DNA of 64,000 nt, taken from NCBI GenBank assembly GCA_937138495.1, contig CAKZPE010000019.1, forward strand, positions 23,343 through 87,342, given 5' to 3'. The position numbers and the translations under genes were made by a program. The DNA is from an uncultured Oceanospirillaceae bacterium. GTDB lineage: Bacteria > Pseudomonadota > Gammaproteobacteria > Pseudomonadales > Balneatricaceae. Shown here one piece after another: positions 43,502 through 51,743 of this stretch (position 1 is its first letter; each line of letters starts with the position of its first letter). The notes below the pieces were generated by a model, which was not told the DNA's origin, did not search any database, and saw only the letters and a list, made by a program, of their open reading frames with translations.

Positions 43502-44413
43502 CTATAAAGTCCCTGAAACCGGTTCAGGGGGCGTGTCACTAGCCGTGCTGTAGTCAATGGTTCCGTACTTACCCAGATAGTAATCATCGTATGATTGCTG
43601 TATTTCCAGGAGGGAGTTCATCACAAAAGGACCATGTGAAATCACGGGTTCTTTGTATGGTTCGCCACCAAAGATAAGAATATCCAGTGCATCAGATGTT
43701 GGGTTTTCAATGCAGATACCTTCATATTTACTATCAAAAACCAGAAATTCATTTTCAGATGTATGTGTGCCGTTAACGGAAGCGCTGCCATTGAGGATAT
43801 AGCCACCGTATTCGTGTCCGGTAGTGGTTTGCAGGCAGGTTTTCTGACCACTCTTTAAGGTGATGTGCCAGATAAACTGTTCAGTAAATGCCGGAATGGG
43901 AGAATGCGCATTCGCATACTGTCCAAGTAATACCTTTAATGTACCCACGCCGTCCGGCAGGTGGATTAGAGGCAGCTGTTCAGACTCAACCGGCATATAA
44001 TCAGGCGATTGTGCTTTATGTTTGCCGGGCAGGTTTACCCAAAACTGGACGCCATGAAATGTGCCGCCCTGTTCCCGAAAGGCATCCGTGGCTGTTTCAT
44101 CGTGAATGATGCCGTTGCCTGCATTCATCCACTGTATGCCGCCGTCTCTGACATGCCCGTGTCCGCTATGACTGTCAAAGTGATTCAGTTCGCCGCTTAA
44201 TAAATAGGTAAAAGTGGCAATGCCTCTGTGGGGGTGAGCAAAGGATCCGTCATGTGCCGGAAATTCATCCGGTGCAAACTCGGTTGCAGGGATATGCTCC
44301 AGAAAAATGACCGGGCCAACAGAATCCTGAGTACTGTTCGGTAATACCCGTAAGATATCGAAAGGGCCGAGTGTTCCGGGCTGAGCCATACTTTTGCCGG
44401 TGATATTTTTCAT
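43502..44413 (-). CDS. Pirin family protein
   Basis: This is a cytosolic bicupin. The N-terminal cupin has FAHPHRGIATFTYLLSGELNHFDS and later GGIQWMNAGNGIIHDE, supplying the His/Glu metal ligands of pirins. Bacterial pirins act as quercetinases or redox-linked regulators; the substrate is unknown here. It lies between DoxX and nitroreductase genes on one strand, a combination often placed under a LysR regulator. Length of 303 residues is normal. Confidence 0.88.
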   Translation of the reverse strand: MKNITGKSMAQPGTLGPFDILRVLPNSTQDSVGPVIFLEHIPATEFAPDEFPAHDGSFAHPHRGIATFTYLLSGELNHFDSHSGHGHVRDGGIQWMNAGNGIIHDETATDAFREQGGTFHGVQFWVNLPGKHKAQSPDYMPVESEQLPLIHLPDGVGTLKVLLGQYANAHSPIPAFTEQFIWHITLKSGQKTCLQTTTGHEYGGYILNGSASVNGTHTSENEFLVFDSKYEGICIENPTSDALDILIFGGEPYKEPVISHGPFVMNSLLEIQQSYDDYYLGKYGTIDYSTASDTPPEPVSGTL

Positions 44414-44450
44414 AGTGTCGTATCCGTCATAATTGTCAGGAGGTGAATAT

Positions 44451-44804
44451 TCAGGCGGCTTGCGGACGGCGAAACCATGTCAGAACTGCGCATAAAATCA
44501 GTAGAACCAGCCCGGGTAAAAACGCTTTATCAGGGTCCAGTGTCAGGTGGTAGCCAATGGCTCCCAGCATTGTTGCTGACAGGCCGAGCAGGGCAGCCAG
44601 CTGAAACCGCGGAATAAACAGAGCAACGGCGAGCGCTATTTCACATAATCCAACGAGCAGTGCAAGGGAAGGCATGCCAAGGCGTTCAAAAGGAAGTATT
44701 ACCTGCTCGAGGCCGGCCAGCTTGGCTCCGCCAGCGGCAAGAAAAACACATGCTAAAAGTCCCGTTAATCCCCGGATTACAGAGGTGTGTTTTGTGAGTG
44801 TCAT
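44451..44804 (-). CDS. DoxX-family membrane protein
   Basis: This is a small four-helix inner-membrane protein. The start at 44804 (MTLTKHTSVIRGLTGLL) is preferred; 12 upstream residues in the ORF track look non-coding. LLACVFLAAGGAKLAGLE and MPSLALLVGLCEIALAVALF are the family pattern. DoxX-like proteins are linked to thiol or quinone redox, but function is uncertain. It is the first gene of the minus-strand cluster with pirin and nitroreductase genes, divergent from LysR. Confidence 0.82.
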   Translation of the reverse strand: MTLTKHTSVIRGLTGLLACVFLAAGGAKLAGLEQVILPFERLGMPSLALLVGLCEIALAVALFIPRFQLAALLGLSATMLGAIGYHLTLDPDKAFLPGLVLLILCAVLTWFRRPQAA

Positions 44805-44833
44805 TGACTGATTCCAGAGTGGCTTGTGAGAAT

Positions 44834-44853
44834 TGATCAATTATCTTCGATCA
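44834..44853. promoter_or_regulatory. Candidate LysR box between doxX and lysR genes
   Basis: TGATC-N10-GATCA lies just upstream of the DoxX start and 62 bases before the divergent LysR start. The T-N-A dyad form is compatible with a LysR-type site, although the arms are short. Confidence 0.4.
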
Positions 44854-44914
44854 GAATAAAAAACAAAGTTATAGTTATTGAACATCAATATAATTAAGGC
44901 TTATATTCTTGCGG

Positions 44915-45817
44915 ATGAAACTTGAACAATTAAAAGTCCTCAGGGCAGTGGTAGAAACCGGCACGGTTAAAGCCGCTGCCGAATATCTGAATAAAACACA
45001 GCCGGCGATATCACAGGCGCTGAAAACGCTGGAGTTTCAGGCGGGAGTTAAATTGTTTAACCGGTCTGAATACCGGCTTGAGCTGACGTCGCTGGGAAAA
45101 CGGGTGTATCTTCAGTCACTCCGGGTGATGAACGAATCGGATGATCTGGCGCATTTAATCAGGCATTTTGAAAAGGGTAATGAAGAACAGCTAACCGTGG
45201 CGGTAGATGCGACCGTTGATATGGCTCTGTTATTGCCAGCATTACGGAGTATTCAGACCGGGTTTCCGGAAACGAACCTCATTCTGCGGACCGAAATGTT
45301 ATCCGGAACGCTGGATTCAGTGAAAGATGGCAGGGCAGACCTTGCCGTTGCGCCTCTGCCTCTGTTTATTCTTGAAGATAGCGGCATGGATTATATACCC
45401 GTCTCAAAGGCGGTATTACGAAACGTAGCTTCACCGGATGTATTAAAGACATTGCCGGATGTCAGTGACATATCTGACCTTCGGGGGCTGCACCAGATTT
45501 TAATCAGTGACACAGGCAAGCAGGGGGATATTTTCAGCCTGGAATTTGGGGTTCAGAAAGGACAGCGCCGGTGGTATGTCAGTGATCCGGAAACTAAAAA
45601 GCAACTGATTCTGGCCGGCCTTGGCTGGGGGCGTTTACCTGATTATCTTATCAGGGAAGATCTCAGGTCCGGACGTTTAGAAGACATTCAGCTGGAGCAT
45701 TCACACCATACGATGCATCTCGACATTGTTGCCTTCCGTAATCCTGCCCCGGTCATCGGGCCTGTTGCGTCAGCTTTTTGGGACGTTATGAAGGCGCAGA
45801 CGTCTGATAGTGCTTAA
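44915..45817 (+). CDS. LysR-family transcriptional regulator
   Basis: The winged helix spans residues ~1-60 (KLEQLKVLRAVVETGTVKAAAEYLNKTQPAISQALKTLE). The effector domain contains the usual two alpha/beta lobes. I use the ATG at 44915 instead of an upstream TTG. It is divergent from the DoxX-pirin-nitroreductase cluster and is its probable regulator; the inducer is unknown. Confidence 0.88.
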   Translation: MKLEQLKVLRAVVETGTVKAAAEYLNKTQPAISQALKTLEFQAGVKLFNRSEYRLELTSLGKRVYLQSLRVMNESDDLAHLIRHFEKGNEEQLTVAVDATVDMALLLPALRSIQTGFPETNLILRTEMLSGTLDSVKDGRADLAVAPLPLFILEDSGMDYIPVSKAVLRNVASPDVLKTLPDVSDISDLRGLHQILISDTGKQGDIFSLEFGVQKGQRRWYVSDPETKKQLILAGLGWGRLPDYLIREDLRSGRLEDIQLEHSHHTMHLDIVAFRNPAPVIGPVASAFWDVMKAQTSDSA

Positions 45818-46167
45818 CCACTATTCATAACCGGCAGGCTGCCGGGGTGCAGTATGCCCGGGTAAACCTGAATCCGGGTAAGGCCAAGGCCAGGGCCAGC
45901 CGGCGAGCTGTTAAAGGTTTATAAAAAGTGAATCCCCCGTGTATAAGAAGTTAGCGGCAGAGCGGACATAAAAAGCCCTGATTTTCTTAAAGAGAAACAG
46001 GGCTTAACCGGGTAATACTTGTTGGGTTTACCTTATAACGGTCACTGCGGCTGGAAGTAACCGAGCCTGAAAGTTTAAGTCTGTTCAGAGGGCTGATTAC
46101 CCTCTGAAATTCTCTATTGATTAAGACCGGGTCAGATAACCGGGTGACGTTCAGTATATGTGAGACG
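45818..46167. other. Intergenic region with hairpins
   Basis: This 350-base gap lies between convergent LysR and FKBP genes. Besides the terminator at 45971-46005 it holds a hairpin CAGAGGG-N7-CCCTCTG at 46086-46106. No gene is supported; the 70-codon minus ORF here lacks family resemblance. Confidence 0.45.
45971..46005 (-). terminator. Intrinsic terminator, minus strand
   Basis: AAAAGCCCTG and CAGGGCTT form the outer stem, with partial pairing inside, and minus-strand reading gives a T-run after it. It probably ends the FKBP transcript. Confidence 0.65.
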
Positions 46168-46644
46168 TCAGGGATTGATGGCCAGTAACTCAACCTCAAA
46201 AATCAGAGTGGAGCCAGGCGTAATGATGCCCGCTGAGCCATTACCGTAGGCCAGGTCGGCCGGGATAAACAGACGCCGTTTTTCCCCGACAACCATCAGC
46301 TGAACACCTTCGGTCCAGCCTTTAATGACCTGATTAAGCCCAAAACTGATTGGCTCGCCGCGATCGACTGAACTGTCAAACACCCGGCCATCAATCAGAG
46401 TACCGTGATAGTGAACCCTCACTTTATCTGATGCTTGCGGATGTTCTGAGCCACTGCCCGTCTGCAGAATCTCATATTGCAGGCCGCTGGCCGTTGTCGA
46501 TACTTCGGGCTTCTCTGCATTCATTTTCAGAAAATCAGAACCTGCTGAACGGTTCGTTTCAGCTAACTGTTTATTTTGTTTCTGAGAGCGTATCAACAGC
46601 CAGCCAATGCAAACGACCACAGCGATCAGGATTATTTCAGTCAT
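46168..46644 (-). CDS. FKBP-type peptidyl-prolyl cis-trans isomerase
   Basis: This is a membrane-anchored folding catalyst. Residues 2-19 form a hydrophobic anchor (EIILIAVVVCIGWLLI). The FKBP domain (about 50-158) contains GLQYEILQTGSG, VRVHYHGTLIDGRVFDSS, GLNQVIKGWTEGVQLM and the active-site loop YGNGSAGIITPGSTLIFEVELL. All main FK506-pocket positions are present. It probably acts in the periplasm as an FkpA/FklB-like foldase. It is transcribed alone. Confidence 0.92.
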   Translation of the reverse strand: MTEIILIAVVVCIGWLLIRSQKQNKQLAETNRSAGSDFLKMNAEKPEVSTTASGLQYEILQTGSGSEHPQASDKVRVHYHGTLIDGRVFDSSVDRGEPISFGLNQVIKGWTEGVQLMVVGEKRRLFIPADLAYGNGSAGIITPGSTLIFEVELLAINP

Positions 46645-47006
46645 AGATTCAGGGTTCCGGTTAAAAAGTTTACTTTAAATACAAGGTAATAGTTATGTAA
46701 AGGGATTCTCAGTGTGTTGTCCCGGAAATGCCGTAAACTATTATTCGCCGGGACGTTGTTTTGCTTATTTAAAACGCTCAGAGGCCGCTGTATTTGTTGC
46801 CCCGCTAATCCAGCCCCATAAGGTGTTAATGCCGTTTCTCCCGATACAGTCAGACTGTTATTTCCAGAACCCTCAGTTAGTGCTTTTTCGGGGAGCGACA
46901 GCCACGCCTGTCGTCTTTGATGTTTGAGCTTTTCTCTTGAATTTGTATGGGGTGAAAGCTAAAGTCATCAGCTGAATTCTTTGCTCTGAAAAGGACTTGC
47001 TAATAC
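46645..47006. other. Intergenic region upstream of speD
   Basis: This 362-base region separates the divergent FKBP and speD genes and must hold both promoters. The 71-codon plus ORF has no ribosome site or family resemblance and is treated as chance. No operator or RNA structure was recognised. Confidence 0.4.
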
Positions 47007-47390
47007 ATGAATTCCATCACGGTTTTACCTGTCGATAAAACACAGCAATCGTATCTGGGTAAACACCTTATTGTTGAGTTCTGGGGGGCCAGCAATATTT
47101 CAGACGCCCTCTCTGTTGAAAAGGCTTTAGTTCTTGCCGCCCATAAAGCAGGTGCGACCTTGCTAAAATCCGACGTCCATGATTTTGGTGATGGCATGGG
47201 GGTGACCGGTGTTGTTATGCTGGCGGAATCACATATCTCTATTCACACCTGGCCAGAACGTAATTATGCGGCTTTAGACGTATTTGTTTGTGGTCATCAC
47301 ACCGACCCTTATTTAGCCATCAAAAGCATGGAAAAGGACTTTATACCAACACAGGTTGAAATCACCGAACACCGCCGTGGTGTTCAGTAG
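47007..47390 (+). CDS. speD: S-adenosylmethionine decarboxylase proenzyme
   Basis: This enzyme makes decarboxylated AdoMet, the aminopropyl donor for spermidine. It is of the short prokaryotic class (127 residues). The self-cleaving site is in AESHISIHTWPE, where the serine becomes the pyruvoyl group; GDGMGVTGVVML and YAALDVFVCG flank it. It begins the polyamine/membrane-stress region, and a spermidine-synthase-like gene lies three genes downstream, so the product probably feeds that enzyme. Confidence 0.92.
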   Translation: MNSITVLPVDKTQQSYLGKHLIVEFWGASNISDALSVEKALVLAAHKAGATLLKSDVHDFGDGMGVTGVVMLAESHISIHTWPERNYAALDVFVCGHHTDPYLAIKSMEKDFIPTQVEITEHRRGVQ

Positions 47391-47521
47391 AGCTGGATCA
47401 GATACGTTGCAAAACAGCGTATAGGGTAGGGCTTTATTTTAGTCGCACACTCATACTCATGTGTACGATTAAATTACGCAGACATACTTACAATCAGAAG
47501 TCGTCAATATAAGGATACGCG

Positions 47522-48529
47522 ATGACCTATTCAATGAGCTGTAAAGCAGGCTCAAACTATTTAACCCAACTGATACGCATCATGGCTTCATTGCTAACGA
47601 TTGTGTTACTCGCGGGTTGTAGTTCTGACCAAGAGCGTTGGGGGAAACTGCTCGCTGAGCACCAAGCCCTTACCACCAACAAACTCATGAAACTGCAAAC
47701 AATGATTGAGGCGCAGCGCATTCCCAATACCCAAATGTTGGATATTTATGCGCAAACGGTTGCCAGTTTGGAGCCTGATAAAGCGAAGCTGATCAACCTG
47801 CTAGCCGCTGACAGCCGTGTTGACGGGCCTATGTTCAGTAATTTAAAGCAACGTCTGGACATCGCTAACAGTGAAGTAGCGGGTGCGCCACAGCTGGGTC
47901 AGGTGGCGACCGATGACTTGCTCAGTGAGTTTGCTTCCATATCATCGGCTGCCGACCCGCAAAATTTTAATATGATGCTAACCGACCCTCTGAATGTACT
48001 GGCTGATTTATCTAACGGTGCTTTACCCCGGGTGGCAGCTCTTTCTCAGGAAGCTAACGCTCAGATAAATAAAGATGCTGAAAACTATCCAGGCCAGCAG
48101 CTGGTAGGTAATCCTCAATACGGTGAGTGGCAAACAGACAGCTCAGGAAGTTCTTTCTGGGCATGGTATGGCGGTTATCGTTTATTAGGTGATTTGTTTG
48201 ATAACCGACGTATCGGTTATGACTCGTGGGGACGTCATCGTAGCTACAGTTATTACAATGACTATGGCCGAAGCGCATATACATCTCCGAGCCAGTATAA
48301 AAATCAGCAAATGGTTGATGCCCGCGCCAAGAAAAAATTTCAGAGTTCGGGCAAAACATTCCAAAGTCCGTATGCGAGAACCCGCACAGGCCCTGCTCAG
48401 GCCGCTGCTGTGGCAAAATCTGCTAATTCATCTTCTTTTCGCAGCAGTTATTCATCCTCGAGTACTTCTACCAGTAGCTCACGTAATGCATCGCGCAGCT
48501 CATCGCGCAGTTCATCGCGCAGTAAATAA
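47522..48529 (+). CDS. Lipoprotein with Ser-rich C-terminal tail
   Basis: This is a predicted lipoprotein: the hydrophobic stretch MASLLTIVLLAGC has lipobox LLAGC with cysteine near residue 33. A helical region follows (~40-165), then a Gly/Tyr/Trp-rich segment and a low-complexity tail of Ser, Arg and Thr (SSRSSSRSSSRSK). The 3' end contains a three-fold 12-base repeat encoding that tail. Its position between speD and the DUF350 gene matches the slot of E. coli yjfM-type (DUF1190) genes, and the Tyr/Ser-rich C-terminus is similar in style, but I do not claim homology. It is likely envelope-associated. Confidence 0.7.
   Translation: MTYSMSCKAGSNYLTQLIRIMASLLTIVLLAGCSSDQERWGKLLAEHQALTTNKLMKLQTMIEAQRIPNTQMLDIYAQTVASLEPDKAKLINLLAADSRVDGPMFSNLKQRLDIANSEVAGAPQLGQVATDDLLSEFASISSAADPQNFNMMLTDPLNVLADLSNGALPRVAALSQEANAQINKDAENYPGQQLVGNPQYGEWQTDSSGSSFWAWYGGYRLLGDLFDNRRIGYDSWGRHRSYSYYNDYGRSAYTSPSQYKNQQMVDARAKKKFQSSGKTFQSPYARTRTGPAQAAAVAKSANSSSFRSSYSSSSTSTSSSRNASRSSSRSSSRSK
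48490..48521 (+). repeat. Short 12-bp tandem repeat in lipoprotein 3' end
   Basis: The unit TCGCGCAGTTCA is present nearly three times and encodes Ser-Arg-Ser-Ser. Slippage could change tail length in steps of four residues without frameshift. Confidence 0.7.
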
Positions 48530-48544
48530 TTTTTGGAGATTATC

Positions 48545-49432
48545 ATGATTCATAGTTTTTCAACCTGGACATTGGTTATTCTGATTATTGATCTTGTCAT
48601 TGCGATAGGTGCGATAAGCGCCTTACGTTATTTACAAGCACTCTTTGCAGGAGTCAATGCGGACCATGAGCTGGCTCAAAAAGATAACCATGCCTTTGGC
48701 CTTTCGACGGCGGGTGGCGCCATAGCCATTGCTCTGGTCATGAGTGCAGCAATTAGCGGTGATGATAGCGCGTCTTTTTTCAGTGAAGTCTTCACTGTGA
48801 TCAGCTTCACGCTTGCGGGAATGCTCATGCTAAAAATGGGCATGCTGATTAATGACAAGGTTTTGTTCAGCGAAATCGATATCAAACAGCATGTCAGCGA
48901 CAAAAACTATTCGGCGGGTTTGCTACAGGCCGCCAATTTGATCGCGTTAGGGATTATCATCAGGGCCGCAATCAATTGGGTTGAAGGCGACGGTGCGTTC
49001 AGCCTTGTTATGGTGTTAGCAATCTTTATAGCGTCCCAGATTCCATTACTTCTGGTTACACGTCTGCGTATGATGGTTTACAAAAAACGTAACCGTATCA
49101 GAACCTTACAAACAGCTTTAATGTCTAATAATTTAGCGTTAGCTATCCGTTATTCCGGCCATGTTATTGGGGCCGCTCTTGCCGTAAGCGTTTCTTCAGA
49201 AATCGTTTTCTATCTAAGCAATAATGCTTTCGCCAGTCTTGTGAGTTGGTTATGGGTCGCCATTATCATGGCAGCCGTACTGAGTGGTTTGGCATTAATC
49301 GTCAGAAAAGCAGTACTGCCTAATATCAATGTTGGCGAAGAAGTCGACCAACAGAACAACATTGGGGTAGCGGCTATCGAAGCCGTTATCTTTATCGCTG
49401 TCGGTATTATCATGGTGGCTTTGCTTAGTTAA
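48545..49432 (+). CDS. DUF350-family membrane protein (YjfL-like)
   Basis: This is an inner-membrane protein of 295 residues with about eight helices, consistent with two DUF350 units; E. coli YjfL carries one. The start at 48545 follows GGAG by seven bases, whereas the ORF track begins at a TTG. Segments GLSTAGGAIAIALVMSAAI and GVAAIEAVIFIAVGIIMVALL are the DUF350 repeats. DUF350 genes sit with PspA/IM30 and polyamine genes in the yjfIJKLMC-type clusters, but the biochemical role is unknown. Confidence 0.85.
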   Translation: MIHSFSTWTLVILIIDLVIAIGAISALRYLQALFAGVNADHELAQKDNHAFGLSTAGGAIAIALVMSAAISGDDSASFFSEVFTVISFTLAGMLMLKMGMLINDKVLFSEIDIKQHVSDKNYSAGLLQAANLIALGIIIRAAINWVEGDGAFSLVMVLAIFIASQIPLLLVTRLRMMVYKKRNRIRTLQTALMSNNLALAIRYSGHVIGAALAVSVSSEIVFYLSNNAFASLVSWLWVAIIMAAVLSGLALIVRKAVLPNINVGEEVDQQNNIGVAAIEAVIFIAVGIIMVALLS

Positions 49433-49443
49433 GGCCTTCCTTT

Positions 49444-49481
49444 ACTGTCCGGCTTATACGACCAGCCGATAGCCGGACAGT
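49444..49481 (+). terminator. Hairpin terminator after the DUF350 gene
   Basis: ACTGTCCGGCT and AGCCGGACAGT form an 11-bp perfect stem with a 16-base loop, followed by GTTTTATG. It may end or attenuate the speD-lipoprotein-DUF350 transcript before the synthase gene. Confidence 0.7.
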
Positions 49482-49535
49482 GTTTTATGTCTAAAATTTT
49501 TCTGTTTAACCTTTCGATACAGAGTTTCATGATTG

Positions 49536-51248
49536 ATGCACGCTAACGCCGGTACTAAGCAAGGTATTTTATGGGGACACGACCTCTTTCTGATTAGCGT
49601 CATGGGGGTGCTTGCTGCTTGCGGGCTTATTTACGAATATTTATTGGCTCATTATGCCGGGCGAGTGCTTGGCGCGGTGGAAAGTAGTATCTACTCGATG
49701 ATAGGCATAATGATCGTCGCTATGGGAGTCGGGGCTTTTCTTGCCAAGTGGATAGACGATGCCTTCAGTACTTTCGTGTGGCTTGAGATCAGTATCGCTT
49801 TTCTCGGTGGCTGCGCTATTTTAATGATGTCCGGGGCGACAGCCATCGCTTATACCTTACCCAGCTGGTTAGCCGCTCTCTACGGCCTGGATCCCCAACT
49901 CGCGCCTGATGGGGGTGTCGTAGAACTATTGCAAGCTTTCAGCCGAACACTGCCTTTTATTGCGGGTTTTATTCTTGGCTTAATGATCGGTATGGAAATC
50001 CCTTTAATTGCCAGAATTCGGGAAACTCTTTACGGACGACGACTCTTACACAATACCGGCACTATCTATGGTGCTGACTATATTGGTGCAGGCATCGGCG
50101 CAGCAATATGGGTATTGTTCTGTCTCAGCATGCCAATAGTCTATGCAGCCGTTGCAACTGCCGCCGTTAATGCCTTTGTCGGGATGATGTTCCTATACCG
50201 CTACCGCCATCAGGTGGCTAACCCAAAGCGTTTATGGAGCGCACATATTTTAGTGGCCGGAGTATTGGCGCTAATGTTTACCAGCGGTAGCGCGTGGATG
50301 GAACAGCTGAGCTACAGCTTATTTAAAGATGAAGTGGTCTACAGTAAATCGACTAAGTACCAACAGTTAACCTTGACCCAGAGAACCATCGGGAGAGGCT
50401 TACCTAAGGTTACTAGCTTGTATATTAATGGCCATTTACAATTTTCCAGCAGCGACGAGTCGATCTACCATAGCTATCTTACTTATCCTGCGTTGCTCGG
50501 TTCTGCTCGCCAGGAGAATATTTTAATCATTGGTGCCGGTGATGGTCTGGCGGTACGTGATGTACTGCGCTGGAACCCTAAAGAAATTACCCTCATTGAT
50601 CTGGACGCACAAATGCTTGCGTTGTTTAGTGGTCAGGATAAAGCCGCGCCGCCAAGCGTTAGCCGCACACTGTTAGCCCTAAACGAATCTGCATTTCTTG
50701 ATCCAAGAGTGAATGTCGTTACCGGCGACGCGTTTATAGAAGTGGAAAGCTTAGTGAGTGACCGGCGCTCCTTTGACACGATTATTATTGACCTGCCTGA
50801 TCCAAGCCATCCTGATTTAAATAAACTGTATTCAGACTTCTTTTACAGTCGTTTAAAAGAAATACTGGCCGGTGATGGTGTGATTGCGGTGCAGTCTACT
50901 TCGCCTTTTCACGCGAAAAAAGCCTTTATCTCCATAGGTAAAACCCTTGCGTCAGCAGGTTTTATCACCGAACAATATCACGCCAATGTTCCCACTTTTG
51001 GTGAATGGGGTTGGAGTATAGGGGTTAAAAGAGGTTTGCCTGTATCAACGCGTATCGCCCAGATTAGTGCATTACCGGTCGCTAATGATTGGTTGTCTAA
51101 GCGGCAAATCGAAGCGGCCTTTGTGTTTTCTAAAAACTTTTTTAATGATCCGGATATCCAACCAAACCGTTTAGGCAGTCACACGGTTTATAACTATCAT
51201 CATCAGGCTTGGGAAGTTGATGACGGTGTATTTTTCAGCCAGCCATAA
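49536..51248 (+). CDS. Membrane-fused spermidine synthase-like protein
   Basis: This protein has an N-terminal membrane domain of about seven helices (residues ~10-260) and a C-terminal aminopropyltransferase domain. The nucleotide-binding motif is ILIIGAGDGLAVRDVLRWNP, with ITLIDLD for the ribose and IIIDLPDPSHPDLNKLYSDFF for the catalytic region. SpeE enzymes transfer an aminopropyl group from decarboxylated AdoMet to putrescine or similar amines. With speD upstream, synthesis of a polyamine at the membrane is likely. Whether the acceptor is putrescine or a lipid or cell-wall amine is unknown. I use the ATG at 49536. Confidence 0.88.
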   Translation: MHANAGTKQGILWGHDLFLISVMGVLAACGLIYEYLLAHYAGRVLGAVESSIYSMIGIMIVAMGVGAFLAKWIDDAFSTFVWLEISIAFLGGCAILMMSGATAIAYTLPSWLAALYGLDPQLAPDGGVVELLQAFSRTLPFIAGFILGLMIGMEIPLIARIRETLYGRRLLHNTGTIYGADYIGAGIGAAIWVLFCLSMPIVYAAVATAAVNAFVGMMFLYRYRHQVANPKRLWSAHILVAGVLALMFTSGSAWMEQLSYSLFKDEVVYSKSTKYQQLTLTQRTIGRGLPKVTSLYINGHLQFSSSDESIYHSYLTYPALLGSARQENILIIGAGDGLAVRDVLRWNPKEITLIDLDAQMLALFSGQDKAAPPSVSRTLLALNESAFLDPRVNVVTGDAFIEVESLVSDRRSFDTIIIDLPDPSHPDLNKLYSDFFYSRLKEILAGDGVIAVQSTSPFHAKKAFISIGKTLASAGFITEQYHANVPTFGEWGWSIGVKRGLPVSTRIAQISALPVANDWLSKRQIEAAFVFSKNFFNDPDIQPNRLGSHTVYNYHHQAWEVDDGVFFSQP

Positions 51249-51252
51249 ATAA

Positions 51253-51281
51253 TTGACACATGACATAATATGTCATAATGT
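51253..51281 (+). promoter_or_regulatory. Sigma70 promoter of the DUF2170-PspA genes
   Basis: TTGACA (51253-51258) is followed by exactly 17 bases and TAATGT (51276-51281). The spacer is almost filled by a perfect palindrome, so a repressor there would cover both boxes. Confidence 0.7.
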
Positions 51282-51304
51282 ATCGGCAGTGACATAATAT
51301 GTCA
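51261..51304. promoter_or_regulatory. Two identical 15-bp palindromic operators
   Basis: TGACATA-A-TATGTCA is present at 51261-51275, inside the promoter spacer, and at 51290-51304, near the expected transcription start. Spacing is 29 bases start-to-start. This is a clear repressor-operator layout ahead of the DUF2170, PspA and YjfK-like genes. The regulator is not identified; the small RHH-like protein at 53159 is a candidate. Confidence 0.8.
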
Positions 51305-51324
51305 TAAGCTAAGGAGACAGCTAG

Positions 51325-51732
51325 ATGAGTATTGTTTTTGAAGACTTAGTGTACCGCCTTAACGAACATACTACCGCCGAAGGCACCAGCTTTGACGCGG
51401 TGATGAATGACAACGGTGTACTGGAAATAGTCTGTTCTAACAATGATGAATTTTCGATTCATATGGTACAAACAGACACTCAGTTATTAACGGTTACGCC
51501 GTTATTTCATGTCAGCGAAGTTAAACCTGACATGATTGATGAGCTCAACGCGCAACTATTACACTTAAGCCCGGCGATGCCTCTCAGCTCAGCGGGCATC
51601 CAGGGTGAGCAATATATTTTGTTCGGTGCTATGGCGCTTAATACCTACTTCGAAAACATTGTCCATGAACTTGAAGTACAGGCTGAAAACACGTTGGAGC
51701 TGCTCGAAGCAGTCTCGCCGCTACTTAATTAG
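51325..51732 (+). CDS. DUF2170 protein (YjfI-like)
   Basis: This is a small cytosolic acidic protein of 135 residues. It contains the family stretches VMNDNGVLEIVCSNNDEF and LNAQLLHLSPAMPLSSAGI. DUF2170/YjfI is found next to PspA/IM30 homologues in E. coli and relatives and is thought to assist the same membrane response; the activity is unknown. AAGGAG precedes the start, and the PspA-like gene follows after 11 bases. The paired operators lie directly upstream. Confidence 0.85.
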   Translation: MSIVFEDLVYRLNEHTTAEGTSFDAVMNDNGVLEIVCSNNDEFSIHMVQTDTQLLTVTPLFHVSEVKPDMIDELNAQLLHLSPAMPLSSAGIQGEQYILFGAMALNTYFENIVHELEVQAENTLELLEAVSPLLN

Positions 51733-51743
51733 GAGAGATTATT

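Noticed and set aside
46712-46927. 71-codon plus-strand ORF before speD
   Set aside because: No ribosome site, no family, and it fills a divergent promoter region.
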